Assembly (NCBI GenBank): GCA_036787815.1
Contig: DAIQOP010000037.1
Location: forward strand, 1 to 19,562
DNA length: 19,562 nucleotides
Source of the DNA: DATBAK01 sp036787815
GTDB lineage: Bacteria; Actinomycetota; Acidimicrobiia; IMCC26256; PALSA-610
Direction of reading: 5' to 3'
Positions within the stretch are counted from its first letter, which is position 1. Each line of letters opens with the position of its first letter. Below are positions 1-7,186 of this stretch, in pieces. Both the position numbers and the translations under genes were made by a program. Under the pieces are notes generated by a model, which saw nothing but the letters and a program-made list of their open reading frames with translations, was not told the origin of the DNA and made no database searches.

Positions 1-1
1 C

Positions 2-316
2 TCGCTCACGGCGTCGCGTACGACCGCGACGATCGTGCTGCTCGTCGTCGGGCTCGCGGTGCTGGCGATGCTCGCGCGCCCCGCTACGAAGGCGGCGATC
101 GCGTTGGTCGGCGCGATGGCGACAAGCGTCGTCGTGCTGTTCGCGCTCCCGATGACGCGCGACTTCTACGCGCTCGGGCTGCCGCCCGCCCGGGCCCTGG
201 TCTCGGCCGCGGTCATCGCCGCGATCGGGTGTGCCGCGCTCGAGTGCTGGTGGACCATCGACCAGAGGAGCCGGCCGCCCGACGAGCGCACTCCACGCCT
301 CGCTCTGCGCAGGTAG
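2..316 (+). CDS. P-type cation-transporting ATPase, C-terminal fragment
   Basis: This is the last 104 codons of a membrane protein whose start lies left of the window; the frame is open from base 2 to the TAG at 314-316. It shows three hydrophobic helices: one around TIVLLVVGLAVLAMLA, one around ALVGAMATSVVVLFALPM, and one around ALVSAAVIAAIGCAALE. A charged tail rich in Arg follows. The loop reading LPMTRDFYALGLPP between the last two helices is typical of the C-terminal transmembrane bundle of P-type cation pumps, close in style to mycobacterial CtpE. The phosphorylation and nucleotide-binding domains would lie upstream and cannot be seen, so the transported ion is unknown. It converges on the VanW gene, with only 5 bp between the two stop codons. 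The family call rests on the membrane layout and the loop motif only. Confidence 0.62.
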   Translation, partial: SLTASRTTATIVLLVVGLAVLAMLARPATKAAIALVGAMATSVVVLFALPMTRDFYALGLPPARALVSAAVIAAIGCAALECWWTIDQRSRPPDERTPRLALRR

Positions 317-321
317 GCCCG

Positions 322-2199
322 CTACGGGATCGTGGTCGTGGATCTCGGCCTGGTCGTCGTGGGGCCGTGACCCTTCGGTGCCGTCGTCGTGGCGCCCTTG
401 GGCACCGCGCCGACGAGGATCACGTCGGGAAGCATGTCGTAGCGCCACGAATGGCGTTCCCTGATCTCGGCGTGGCCCGGTTGGTCGATGACGCGGAAGA
501 ACGTGACCTCGTACCCGGTGTGGCCCTGGGCGAGATCGAGCCTCTCGTTCGGCTGGAGCGTGGCGCAGTCGTTGGTGGGGTCGACCTTCGGATCCTTCGG
601 GGGGCAGCGCACGACCGTCGTCGGGAACGGCGTCGTCTTCAGGATGTCGACGCAGCGCCGGGTCGGCGACGTCGACGAGCAGTTCGTGCTCTCCTCTCGG
701 ACGGTCTTGCCTTCGCGGTTGCCGTAGAAGGTGATCGTGACCGAGCTGTTCGTGTAGCCCGCGCGGATCAGCACGCCGTGATGCGAGTTGTTCCGCCACT
801 TGAGGTCGAGCACGGGGTAGTTGACGGTCGCTTCGCGGCCGAGCGGGTAGCGGCTGTAGTAGAGGGTGTGCGGCTGATGGGACACGTTCTCGAAGCCGCC
901 CCAGAACTCGGCGTTGTAGGTGGTGGTCGCGATCTGGCTGACGCCGCCGCCGTAGTCCTCGGCTTCGCCGTCGTAGTAGACGGGAGCCTTCACGAAGCCG
1001 CGTTGGGGCGTGCGCGGTCCGAGCGTGTCGTTCAGCGAGAACACCTGGCCGGGCTCCACGACCGTGTTGTTCATGATGTCGGCGGCCAGGTGGATGTTCG
1101 TCACCCGGCTCTGCCCGGGCACGTAGTGCGTGGTGAAGCTCGAGACCTGCTCGGTGATGCCGAGCCGGCCGGCCCACGCGGTGTCGCGTGCGGGATGGCG
1201 CCGCGCGAGCGGCACGCTGACCGCGGTGCGATTCGCGAGGATCGCGCGGCCGACCCTCGTGAGATCGGGCTCCAAGCCGTCGCGCGACGGGACCACCACC
1301 ACGTGGTTGGTGCCCGTCACCTCGAAGCGCGCGTCGACCGGCGGCGCGCCGATCGGGTCGAGCTGCGGCCGCAGCACGGTTTCGAGGCGTGTGCGATCGA
1401 CCGCGAGGGCCAGCTCGTTGCCGTCGACGCGCGTCGTGAGCGCGCCCGCGATCTGGGCGGGTGACGCGGCGAAGACGTGGCCGCTCGCGGTGACCCGCAG
1501 CGAGTGGGTGAGGATGGTGCGCGCCCGGCGCGCGACGGCGGCCACCTGCGCGCTCGTCGTGCGCGCTCCGATCGGTCCGTAGCCGAGATGCAGGGGTGTG
1601 CGGTCTCCGTCGGCGATCTCGGCCAGCAGGGCCCGCTTGGTCGCCTCGTGGTGGATGCCCTTGCCGCCATGGGGCGCGATCTCGACCACGGTCGTGCCCG
1701 TGAAGTGGAGCCCGCCTTCCTGCACTCCCCGGTCGACCTGCGCGCTCCATCGGTCGACGATCGCGTCGACGCCGTTCGCGTCGAAGGTGACCACCGGATC
1801 GACACGGTCGGGGCGCAGCTTCCGCAGCACGGTGCCGAGCACCTGTTGCAGCGGATTGCCGCTCCGACCCGCCCTGCGCGCGCGGCGCAGCGTCGCCCGC
1901 GCGTCGACGCGAAGGTGGATCGTGTCGGGTTCGGCCTCGAGCGTGTGTCCGGCGGTGACGGCTTGGAGCGGTTCGGTCTCGAGCCGGTGGGCGAGCTTCG
2001 TGATCTCGCCGTAGGCCCCGAGCTCGCGCCTTCCCGACGGATCGAGCGACGCGATCCTGATGCCCGGCATCACGCGGCCGCGATACGCGATGCGCTCGGC
2101 CACGCCGATGAAGAGCAGCACGACGACGGCGACGGCGGCGATCCACGCCGCTTCCCGAAGGCGCGCCGCCGGTCGGGGGGGATCGATGGAGGCGGTCAT
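322..2199 (-). CDS. Membrane-anchored VanW-domain protein (YoaR-like)
   Basis: A protein of 625 residues. One N-terminal transmembrane anchor lies at about residues 17-35. A long extracytoplasmic part follows, with two regions resembling the putative peptidoglycan-binding domains of YoaR-type proteins (about 80-190 and 210-300). A VanW domain covers about 350-495 and includes the blocks EPGQVFSLND, YGGGVSQIATTTYNA and NYPVLDLKWRNNS. The tail has four cysteines (507, 516, 532, 545) that could form disulfides outside the cell, and ends in a Thr/Pro/Lys-rich stretch. VanW proteins are associated with the cell wall but their biochemical role is not settled; the link to vancomycin resistance is historical, and no vanH/A/X or two-component genes are present here. 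The open frame runs far upstream of the start, but the homology and the membrane anchor begin at the ATG at 2199, which lies just after a TACTCT element. Family call is secure; function is not. Confidence 0.88.
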   Translation of the reverse strand: MTASIDPPRPAARLREAAWIAAVAVVVLLFIGVAERIAYRGRVMPGIRIASLDPSGRRELGAYGEITKLAHRLETEPLQAVTAGHTLEAEPDTIHLRVDARATLRRARRAGRSGNPLQQVLGTVLRKLRPDRVDPVVTFDANGVDAIVDRWSAQVDRGVQEGGLHFTGTTVVEIAPHGGKGIHHEATKRALLAEIADGDRTPLHLGYGPIGARTTSAQVAAVARRARTILTHSLRVTASGHVFAASPAQIAGALTTRVDGNELALAVDRTRLETVLRPQLDPIGAPPVDARFEVTGTNHVVVVPSRDGLEPDLTRVGRAILANRTAVSVPLARRHPARDTAWAGRLGITEQVSSFTTHYVPGQSRVTNIHLAADIMNNTVVEPGQVFSLNDTLGPRTPQRGFVKAPVYYDGEAEDYGGGVSQIATTTYNAEFWGGFENVSHQPHTLYYSRYPLGREATVNYPVLDLKWRNNSHHGVLIRAGYTNSSVTITFYGNREGKTVREESTNCSSTSPTRRCVDILKTTPFPTTVVRCPPKDPKVDPTNDCATLQPNERLDLAQGHTGYEVTFFRVIDQPGHAEIRERHSWRYDMLPDVILVGAVPKGATTTAPKGHGPTTTRPRSTTTIP

Positions 2200-2209
2200 C
2201 GGCCAGGTC

Positions 2210-2215
2210 AGAGTA
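2210..2215 (-). promoter_or_regulatory. Possible -10 element (TACTCT) of the VanW gene
   Basis: TACTCT on the minus strand ends 10 nt before the VanW ATG. It fits the TAnnnT pattern seen at other starts in this window, although here the gap is 10 nt rather than 6-7, giving at most a leader of a few bases. No Shine-Dalgarno sequence is visible before this ATG, and no clear -35 box. Confidence 0.35.
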
Positions 2216-2286
2216 TCGGGACGACCGAACCGGATGCCCGCGCCACGCAGAGTCACGGCCCTTGCACTCCGCCGGCCCGGCCGTGC

Positions 2287-2292
2287 GACGAT
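2287..2292 (+). promoter_or_regulatory. Possible degenerate -10 element of the adenylate cyclase gene
   Basis: GACGAT ends 6 nt before the ATG at 2299. It keeps the A at position 2 and the T at position 6 of a TAnnnT box, but has G in place of the first T. A TTGCAC at 2262-2267 is a possible -35 box with a 19-nt spacer. There is no Shine-Dalgarno sequence, so a leaderless transcript is likely if this is the promoter. Confidence 0.35.
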
Positions 2293-2298
2293 GCGGGG

Positions 2299-3336
2299 AT
2301 GATCGCCGACCTGCGGACCTGGCTGCTCGACTCCGGTGCCACCGAGGCCGACATCGCGCGTGCGACCGCGGAAGGGTGGCTGCCGCTGCTGGCGCTCGAC
2401 CGCATGTTGATGCCCGGCGACGCGCGCTACGACGTCGCCGGCGTCGCGGATGCCGCCGGCGCCTCTCCCGACGTCGCCGCCCGCATCTGGCGCGCGCTCG
2501 GATTCCCCGACGTGCCCGACAACGTGATGGCGTTCTCCGAGCGCGACGCGCGGGCGCTGCGCTTCGCGGTCGATCGGCGGTTCCGCGGTGAGCAGTCGAT
2601 CGACGACCTCGAGCACCAGGTGCGGGTGGTGAGCGCATCGTTGGCCCGGCTCGCGGCGTTCGAAGCCGACCTCGTGGCCGAGGGCCTCGACGCGCTGCGC
2701 GCGACGGGCGCCGACGACGAAGCCGTCGCGATCGCGCTCATCGAGGAAGCCGACTGGGAGAGCATCGCCGCGCTGATCGACTACACGCATCGCCTGCTGT
2801 TCCGGGCCGCGGTCTGGCGCCGCCTGGCGCGCCCGACGGAGGGCCCGACCGTCGAGCTCGCGGTCGGGTTCGCCGACATCGCGGGGTACACCGAGCTCTC
2901 CGAAGGGCTCGACGAGCACGAGCTGTCGGAGCTGCTCGCCGCCTTCGAGTTGCTCGCCTACGACACCGCGGCCGAGCACAACGGGCGCATCGTGAAGACG
3001 ATCGGCGACGAGGTGATGTTCGTCGGCGCGCCCCGCGACGTCGCGCTGATCGGGCTGGCCCTCGCCGAGCGCACCGCCGCCCACAGCGTCGTGCCCGAGG
3101 TGAGGGTCGGCATCGCCTCCGGGTCGGTGCTCGCCCGCGACGGCGACTACTACGGCCCGGTCGTCAACCTGGCCAGCCGGATCACCGACCGCGCCCGCCG
3201 CGGCACGGTGCTGGCCGCCGAGGGCGTGTATCGCGCGCTCGCTGACGACCCCGGGCTGGCGTGGCGGCCGCTCGGGCGCAAACGGGTGCGGGGCATCGGC
3301 GAGGTCGAGCTCTTCGTGCTGCGGCGCGGGCAGTAG
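2299..3336 (+). CDS. Class III adenylate cyclase with N-terminal regulatory domain (Rv1264-like)
   Basis: A soluble protein of 345 residues predicted to make cAMP from ATP. The C-terminal half (about 185-345) is a class III cyclase homology domain. Metal-binding Asp193 lies in FADIAGYTEL and Asp237 in KTIGDEVMF. The adenine-selecting pair would be Lys233 and Asp283, and the transition-state pair Asn290 and Arg294 in GPVVNLASR. All canonical catalytic positions therefore look intact, and Lys/Asp favours ATP over GTP. The N-terminal half (about 1-180) is helical and resembles the autoinhibitory, pH-responsive domain of the mycobacterial holoenzyme Rv1264. I see no membrane segment or HAMP domain. 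The frame is open far upstream, but the ATG at 2299 matches the beginning of the regulatory domain. The gene is divergent from VanW across a 99-bp gap. The signal it senses is inferred from the family, not shown. Confidence 0.9.
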   Translation: MIADLRTWLLDSGATEADIARATAEGWLPLLALDRMLMPGDARYDVAGVADAAGASPDVAARIWRALGFPDVPDNVMAFSERDARALRFAVDRRFRGEQSIDDLEHQVRVVSASLARLAAFEADLVAEGLDALRATGADDEAVAIALIEEADWESIAALIDYTHRLLFRAAVWRRLARPTEGPTVELAVGFADIAGYTELSEGLDEHELSELLAAFELLAYDTAAEHNGRIVKTIGDEVMFVGAPRDVALIGLALAERTAAHSVVPEVRVGIASGSVLARDGDYYGPVVNLASRITDRARRGTVLAAEGVYRALADDPGLAWRPLGRKRVRGIGEVELFVLRRGQ

Positions 3337-3383
3337 GCCGTGGGGCCGGCAGTCGGCCGGTCGGCAGGGTTCGGCGGCTGCGA

Positions 3384-3389
3384 TACCGT
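3384..3389 (+). promoter_or_regulatory. -10-like element (TACCGT) for leaderless mca
   Basis: TACCGT ends 6 nt before the mca ATG at 3396, so transcription would begin at or next to the start codon. No Shine-Dalgarno sequence is present. It shares its pattern and spacing with elements before other genes in this window. It lies in the 59-bp gap after the cyclase gene, so mca probably has its own promoter. Confidence 0.55.
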
Positions 3390-3395
3390 GACCGG

Positions 3396-4289
3396 ATGGC
3401 CGACGACCTGTGTCTGCTCCAGATTCACGCCCACCCCGACGACGAAGCGTCGAAGGGCGCGGGCACGAGCGCCAAGTACGCGGCGGAAGGCATCCGCAAC
3501 GTGCTCGTGTGCTGCACCGGCGGTGAAGAGGGCGACATCCTCAATCCCGCGATGGACCGGCCCGACGTGCGCGCCGATCTCGCCGGCGTGCGCATGGCCG
3601 AGCTCGAGGCGAGCGCGCGGGCGATCGGGTACGACAGTGTGCAGATGCTCGGGTACCGCGACTCGGGGATGCCCGACACCGAAGCGAACGCGCGTGCCGA
3701 CAACTTCGCCAACGCGCCACTCGACGAAGCCGTCGAACGGTTCGTGAAGATCATCAGGGCCGAGCGCCCGCAGGTGATCATCACCTACCACGAAGACCGC
3801 AACTGGTATCCGCATCCCGACCACATCCGCGTGTGGGAGATCTCCGGCCCCGCGTTCGACGCCGCCGGCGATCCCGACCGGTTCCCCGACGCGGGCGAAC
3901 CGTGGCAGCCGAGCAAGCTCTACTACGTCGCGTGGTCGATGGCGCGGGTGAAGGCGCTCCACGCGGTCTACCTCGACCGCGGCCAGGAAAGCCCCTTCGC
4001 TCGCTGGTTCGAGGGCGAGAACAGCATGCCCGACCGCGACGAGCGCTTCACGACCCGCATCGATGTGAGCGAGCACCTCGGCGCGCGGCGCGCGGCGCTC
4101 CTCGCGCACGCGACGCAGGTGGACCCGGAAGGCCACTGGATGGCGATCCCCGACGACCTCGTCCGCGAGGTCTATCCGTGGGAGGACTACATCCTGGCCC
4201 GCACGCTCGTGCCCGGAACCACCCCCGAAGGCGGGATGGAAGACGATCTCTTCGCCGGCCTGCGCGAGCCTGCCCGCCGCTCGCTGTGA
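3396..4289 (+). CDS. mca: Mycothiol S-conjugate amidase (PIG-L family)
   Basis: A protein of 297 residues in the PIG-L / LmbE family of zinc amidases. Mca cleaves mycothiol S-conjugates to a mercapturic acid, which is exported, and GlcN-Ins, which is recycled, and so removes electrophiles and drugs from the cytoplasm. The zinc site is visible: His13 and Asp16 in HAHPDDE, and His143 in YPHPDHIRVWE. Asp15 is the expected general base. Lys20, in DDEASKGAGT, occupies the position whose Lys distinguishes Mca from the deacetylase MshB, and the length fits Mca. The ATG at 3396 begins exactly at the family start and lies behind a TACCGT element. The downstream SCP2-like gene overlaps its stop by 4 bp. 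The presence of this gene implies that the host makes mycothiol. MshB is the main alternative but is less likely. Confidence 0.88.
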   Translation: MADDLCLLQIHAHPDDEASKGAGTSAKYAAEGIRNVLVCCTGGEEGDILNPAMDRPDVRADLAGVRMAELEASARAIGYDSVQMLGYRDSGMPDTEANARADNFANAPLDEAVERFVKIIRAERPQVIITYHEDRNWYPHPDHIRVWEISGPAFDAAGDPDRFPDAGEPWQPSKLYYVAWSMARVKALHAVYLDRGQESPFARWFEGENSMPDRDERFTTRIDVSEHLGARRAALLAHATQVDPEGHWMAIPDDLVREVYPWEDYILARTLVPGTTPEGGMEDDLFAGLREPARRSL

Positions 4290-4567
4290 GTGGCGAACGA
4301 GCGACGGTCGATCTCGTGGTCGCGGAGCGCAAGCGTGAGCTCGAACGCCACCGCGTCGTCGTCGACGGCGACGCGGTCACACCGACCGAGACTGGCGACG
4401 AGCCGGCGGCCGTCGTGCTCACGCTCACCCCGCCCGACGCCGATGCGGTCAAGCGCGGCGAGCTCGATCTGTCGGTGGCGTTCATGCGCGGCACGATGAA
4501 GATGGCCGGCGACTCGGCCGTGCTGTTGCGCGTGCTGCCGGTGTTGTCCCGCAGCCAACCGCTCTAG
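4286..4567 (+). CDS. Small SCP2-like (sterol carrier) domain protein
   Basis: A small protein of 93 residues. The C-terminal part reads GELDLSVAFMRGTMKMAGD, followed by a hydrophobic AVLLRVLPVL segment. This resembles the lipid-binding core of SCP2 domains, where a conserved patch of this kind precedes a final amphipathic helix. It is shorter than a full SCP2 domain (about 100-110 residues), so it is either a minimal or a divergent member. The GTG start at 4286 overlaps the mca TGA as GTGA, which indicates translational coupling and co-expression with mca. Such proteins bind acyl-CoA, fatty acids or sterols; the ligand here is unknown. The stop lies 10 bp from the end of the convergent deacetylase gene. 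Why it is coupled to mca is not clear from the sequence. Confidence 0.72.
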   Translation: MSGERATVDLVVAERKRELERHRVVVDGDAVTPTETGDEPAAVVLTLTPPDADAVKRGELDLSVAFMRGTMKMAGDSAVLLRVLPVLSRSQPL

Positions 4568-4577
4568 CGGCGACGCG

Positions 4578-5408
4578 TCAGCGGGAGCGCTGCAGGTCGC
4601 GCAGCTCGCGGTACCCGATGAGCGTCGCGCCGGCCCGCTCGACGAGCGCCGGGAACGACGGATCGTTGGTCAGGAACGCGTAATCCTCGACGCGCGCGGC
4701 CCAATCGGGATGCGAGCTGCGCAGCTCGTCGCTGTCGATCGCCGGATGCAGGTACACCTCGGTGACGCCCGGTCGCAGGTCGAAGAGCGTCTTCTCGATC
4801 CGGCGTCGCGCGCCCACCGGGCACTGCACGAAGTGGTCGGTGAACACCACGCCTTCCTCGGCCGCGAGCCGCCGGAACGGGAACCCGATCTGGCGTTGCG
4901 CGCTGGCGCCGGGCATGCGCATCGGCAGGTTGAAATCGACGGCCATCTCGAGGTACACGTCGAAGAAGTCGGCGCGCAGTTGCAGCGTTCCCATGTGGCT
5001 GTCGAGATGACTGATGTCGAAGCCCCAGAGGATCGCCCGCTCGATCTGCGTGCGGCACTCCTTGCGCACTTCGTCGAGGTCGCCGTGATCCCACGCGTCG
5101 GAGACGGTGCGCGGGAAGCCGCCGTCGCCGTCGAGGAGACTGGGCGAGTGGGTGATCGGACCCCAGCGGTACGTCTCCCACTCCGACGTCAGGGTGAGGT
5201 GCACGCCGACGTCTTCGCCGCGGTACATGGCGGCGGCGTCGCGCGACCACGGGCACGGCACCATGAGCGTCGCGCTCGTCGCGAGGCCGCGCCGCACGGC
5301 GTCGTAGACCGCGACGTTCGCCGCGCGCGTGGAGCCGAGGTCGTCGCAGTTGACGATGAGCAGCTTGGCGTCCGGCGCGTAGCCGAGATCTTCTGCCAGG
5401 GTGGCCAC
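4578..5408 (-). CDS. ChbG/HpnK (YdjC) family carbohydrate deacetylase
   Basis: A protein of 276 residues in the YdjC/ChbG family, metal-dependent enzymes that remove N-acetyl groups from oligosaccharides (chitobiose for ChbG) or act on hopanoid glycosides (HpnK). Visible active-site blocks are CDDLG (Asp22, Asp23), GVHLTLT (His70), HLDSHMG (His134, Asp136, His138) and LHPA (His221), in the order expected for the family. No signal peptide is visible, so it should be cytoplasmic. It starts with GTG at 5408 directly behind a TAGCCT element and 10 bp after the stop of the PH-like gene. It could be read both from its own promoter and by read-through. The substrate cannot be assigned, because no chitobiose-uptake or hopanoid gene is nearby. 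Confidence 0.87.
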   Translation of the reverse strand: MATLAEDLGYAPDAKLLIVNCDDLGSTRAANVAVYDAVRRGLATSATLMVPCPWSRDAAAMYRGEDVGVHLTLTSEWETYRWGPITHSPSLLDGDGGFPRTVSDAWDHGDLDEVRKECRTQIERAILWGFDISHLDSHMGTLQLRADFFDVYLEMAVDFNLPMRMPGASAQRQIGFPFRRLAAEEGVVFTDHFVQCPVGARRRIEKTLFDLRPGVTEVYLHPAIDSDELRSSHPDWAARVEDYAFLTNDPSFPALVERAGATLIGYRELRDLQRSR

Positions 5409-5415
5409 CGCGCGC

Positions 5416-5421
5416 AGGCTA
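5416..5421 (-). promoter_or_regulatory. -10-like element (TAGCCT) overlapping an upstream stop codon
   Basis: TAGCCT on the minus strand ends 7 nt before the GTG of the ChbG-like gene, with no Shine-Dalgarno sequence. Its first three bases, TAG at 5421-5419, are also the stop codon of the preceding PH-like gene. The promoter and the upstream reading frame therefore share bases. Confidence 0.5.
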
Positions 5422-5871
5422 CCGGTCCCGGCGATCGGTGTAGGTCGGGATGGCCTCCGCGAACGCCCGCAGACGCGAAGCCCGCAGGGTCTCGACCGCG
5501 ACGATCGTGCCGTCGGCGAACAGGAACGTGAGCACCGACGCGACGATCCGCCGATGCACTCCGGCGCGCCGGATCTCCGGGAGTGCCAACGCGCCCGCGA
5601 AGCGGCGGGGCCGGCTGCGGAGGAGCGCGGGGCGCCACACGAGCAACCGGTCGTCGGTGACCCCGAGGATCATCTCCGGCCCGGCCACCGGAAAGCCCAC
5701 CGCGGCCGACGACTGCACCCACTTCGCGTACACGTGCCGTTGCACGACGGCCGGCCGGAACATGCTCGGCTGGGTCTCGGCATCGATGTGCGTCTGCGTT
5801 CCGGGGCTGAACCGCACGGCCAGCAGGCAGCGCAGCTCTTCGTCGTCGAGGAGACCGTCGGGCCGGTCCAC
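5419..5871 (-). CDS. Uncharacterised PH-like domain protein
   Basis: A protein of 150 residues that I cannot assign to a named family. Residues about 66-145 have the look of a bacterial PH-like domain: a strand reading MILGVTDDRLLVWRP, then ALALPEIRRAGV, then a VLTFLFADGTIVAVET strand pair, then a terminal helix. This strand-rich pattern with a TDxRLL element is common in small actinobacterial proteins of unknown role. No membrane segment is present. The chosen start is the GTG at 5871, 17 nt after the thiolase stop; in-frame codons further upstream overlap the thiolase and include no ATG or GTG near the gap. It is probably in one transcript with the thiolase. The stop TAG overlaps the -10-like element of the next gene. 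Confidence 0.68.
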   Translation of the reverse strand: MDRPDGLLDDEELRCLLAVRFSPGTQTHIDAETQPSMFRPAVVQRHVYAKWVQSSAAVGFPVAGPEMILGVTDDRLLVWRPALLRSRPRRFAGALALPEIRRAGVHRRIVASVLTFLFADGTIVAVETLRASRLRAFAEAIPTYTDRRDR

Positions 5872-5888
5872 GCCCGAACCCGCCGCCG

Positions 5889-7076
5889 TCAGACGCGTTC
5901 GATCAGGGTGCCGGAGCCGAGGCCCCCACCGCAGCACATCGTCACGAGCGCGAGGTTCGCGTCGCTGCGCTCGAGCTCGTGGAGCGCGCTCGTGATGAGC
6001 CGCGCGCCCGTCGCGCCGACGGGATGGCCGAGCGCGATCGCCCCGCCGTTCGGGTTGACCCGAGCGGGGTCGGTGCCGAGCTCGCGCTCCCACGCGAGCA
6101 CGACCGACGCGAACGCCTCGTTGATCTCGATGACGTCGATATCCGACATCTGCATGCCGTTGCGCTTCAAGAGGTGATGGGTCGCGTCGATCGGGCCCGT
6201 GAGCATGAGCACCGGGTCGACTCCGACGAGACACTGGTCGACGACGCGAGCCCGCGGGCGCAGTCCCAACTCCCGTGCGCGCGCGACCGTGGTGAGGAGC
6301 ACCGCGGCGGACCCGTCGGTGATCTGTGACGACGACCCCGCGGTGTGCACGCCGTTCTCCCGCGCGACGGGCTTCAGTGCGGCGAGCTTCTCGAGCGAGG
6401 TCTCGCGCAGGCCTTCGTCGCGCGCGATGCGGCGCGTCTCGCCCGTGGCGGTGCCGTCGTCGGCGAGCATCGGCGCGTCGATCGGCACGACCTCGCGCTC
6501 GAACCGGCCTTCGGCCCACGCCTGCTGCGCCCGCTGCTGCGAGAGCAGGCCGAACCGGTCGCAGTCGTCGCGGGTGACACCCCACTTGTCGGCGATGCGC
6601 TCGGCCCCCTCGAACTGCGACGTCAGCTCGTAGTGCTCCGTGTACGACTTGGGTGTGGGGCGGCCGAAGTCGCCGCGCACCGCGGCGCCCAACGGCACCC
6701 GCGACATCGACTCGACACCGCACGAGACCGCGACGTCGACCACGCCCGACTTCACGAACGCGGCCGCGAGGTTGGTGGCCTGCTGCGACGATCCGCACTG
6801 TGAATCGACCGTGGTCGCGGCGACGCTCATCGGCAGGCCGGCCGAGAGCCACGCGGTGCGCGCGATGTTGAAGGTCTGCTCGCCGACCTGGCTCACGCAG
6901 CCGCCGATCACCTGACCGACCAGGGTGGGGTCGATGCCCGATCGCTCGATGAGGGCCTGCTGGACGGTCGACAGGAGCTCGGCGGGATGCACGGTCGCGA
7001 GGCCGCCGTTGCGCTTGCCGAGCGGTGACCGCACGGCCTCGACGATGACGACGTCGGTGTCGGCGAGATCAACCAT
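5889..7076 (-). CDS. Acetyl-CoA acyltransferase (thiolase)
   Basis: A full-length thiolase of 395 residues, which catalyses thiolytic cleavage of 3-ketoacyl-CoA (beta-oxidation) or the reverse condensation. The nucleophile is Cys94 in DSQCGSSQQA. The other active-site blocks are NEAFA (Asn319), GHPVGATGAR (His351) and MCCGGGLG (Cys381). All four are intact, so the enzyme should be active. The N-terminal VVIVEAVRSPLGKRNGG block fits the degradative FadA/acetyl-CoA acetyltransferase group; chain-length preference cannot be read from sequence. The ATG start is supported by a GGAGG five nt upstream. A -10-like TACGAT lies further up, giving a short leader. It heads a probable operon with the PH-like gene. 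No hydratase/dehydrogenase partner is adjacent. Confidence 0.93.
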   Translation of the reverse strand: MVDLADTDVVIVEAVRSPLGKRNGGLATVHPAELLSTVQQALIERSGIDPTLVGQVIGGCVSQVGEQTFNIARTAWLSAGLPMSVAATTVDSQCGSSQQATNLAAAFVKSGVVDVAVSCGVESMSRVPLGAAVRGDFGRPTPKSYTEHYELTSQFEGAERIADKWGVTRDDCDRFGLLSQQRAQQAWAEGRFEREVVPIDAPMLADDGTATGETRRIARDEGLRETSLEKLAALKPVARENGVHTAGSSSQITDGSAAVLLTTVARARELGLRPRARVVDQCLVGVDPVLMLTGPIDATHHLLKRNGMQMSDIDVIEINEAFASVVLAWERELGTDPARVNPNGGAIALGHPVGATGARLITSALHELERSDANLALVTMCCGGGLGSGTLIERV

Positions 7077-7081
7077 GAGAA

Positions 7082-7108
7082 CCTCCAGGAGACGGTCCGG
7101 TGATCGTA
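7082..7108 (-). promoter_or_regulatory. Promoter and Shine-Dalgarno region of the thiolase gene
   Basis: On the minus strand TACGAT at 7108-7103 is a -10-like box, and GGAGG at 7086-7082 lies 5 nt before the ATG. Transcription from the box would give a leader of about 20 nt that holds the ribosome site. This is the SD-led counterpart of the leaderless arrangement seen at neighbouring genes. Confidence 0.5.
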
Positions 7109-7186
7109 CCGGCCGCCGTTCGCGCCCGGCCGAGGCCCGGGACGGCCGACGTTCCCGCAGCCCTCACCGCCCTCACCGTCCGCGCC

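Noticed and set aside
229..1464. Long open frame on the plus strand opposite the VanW gene
   Set aside because: It reads as Arg/Ala/Val-rich low-complexity sequence with no domain and lies fully opposite a well-supported gene; typical of antisense frames in very GC-rich DNA.
322..2199. Vancomycin-resistance gene
   Set aside because: The VanW domain alone does not confer resistance, and none of the vanH/A/X/R/S genes are in the window.
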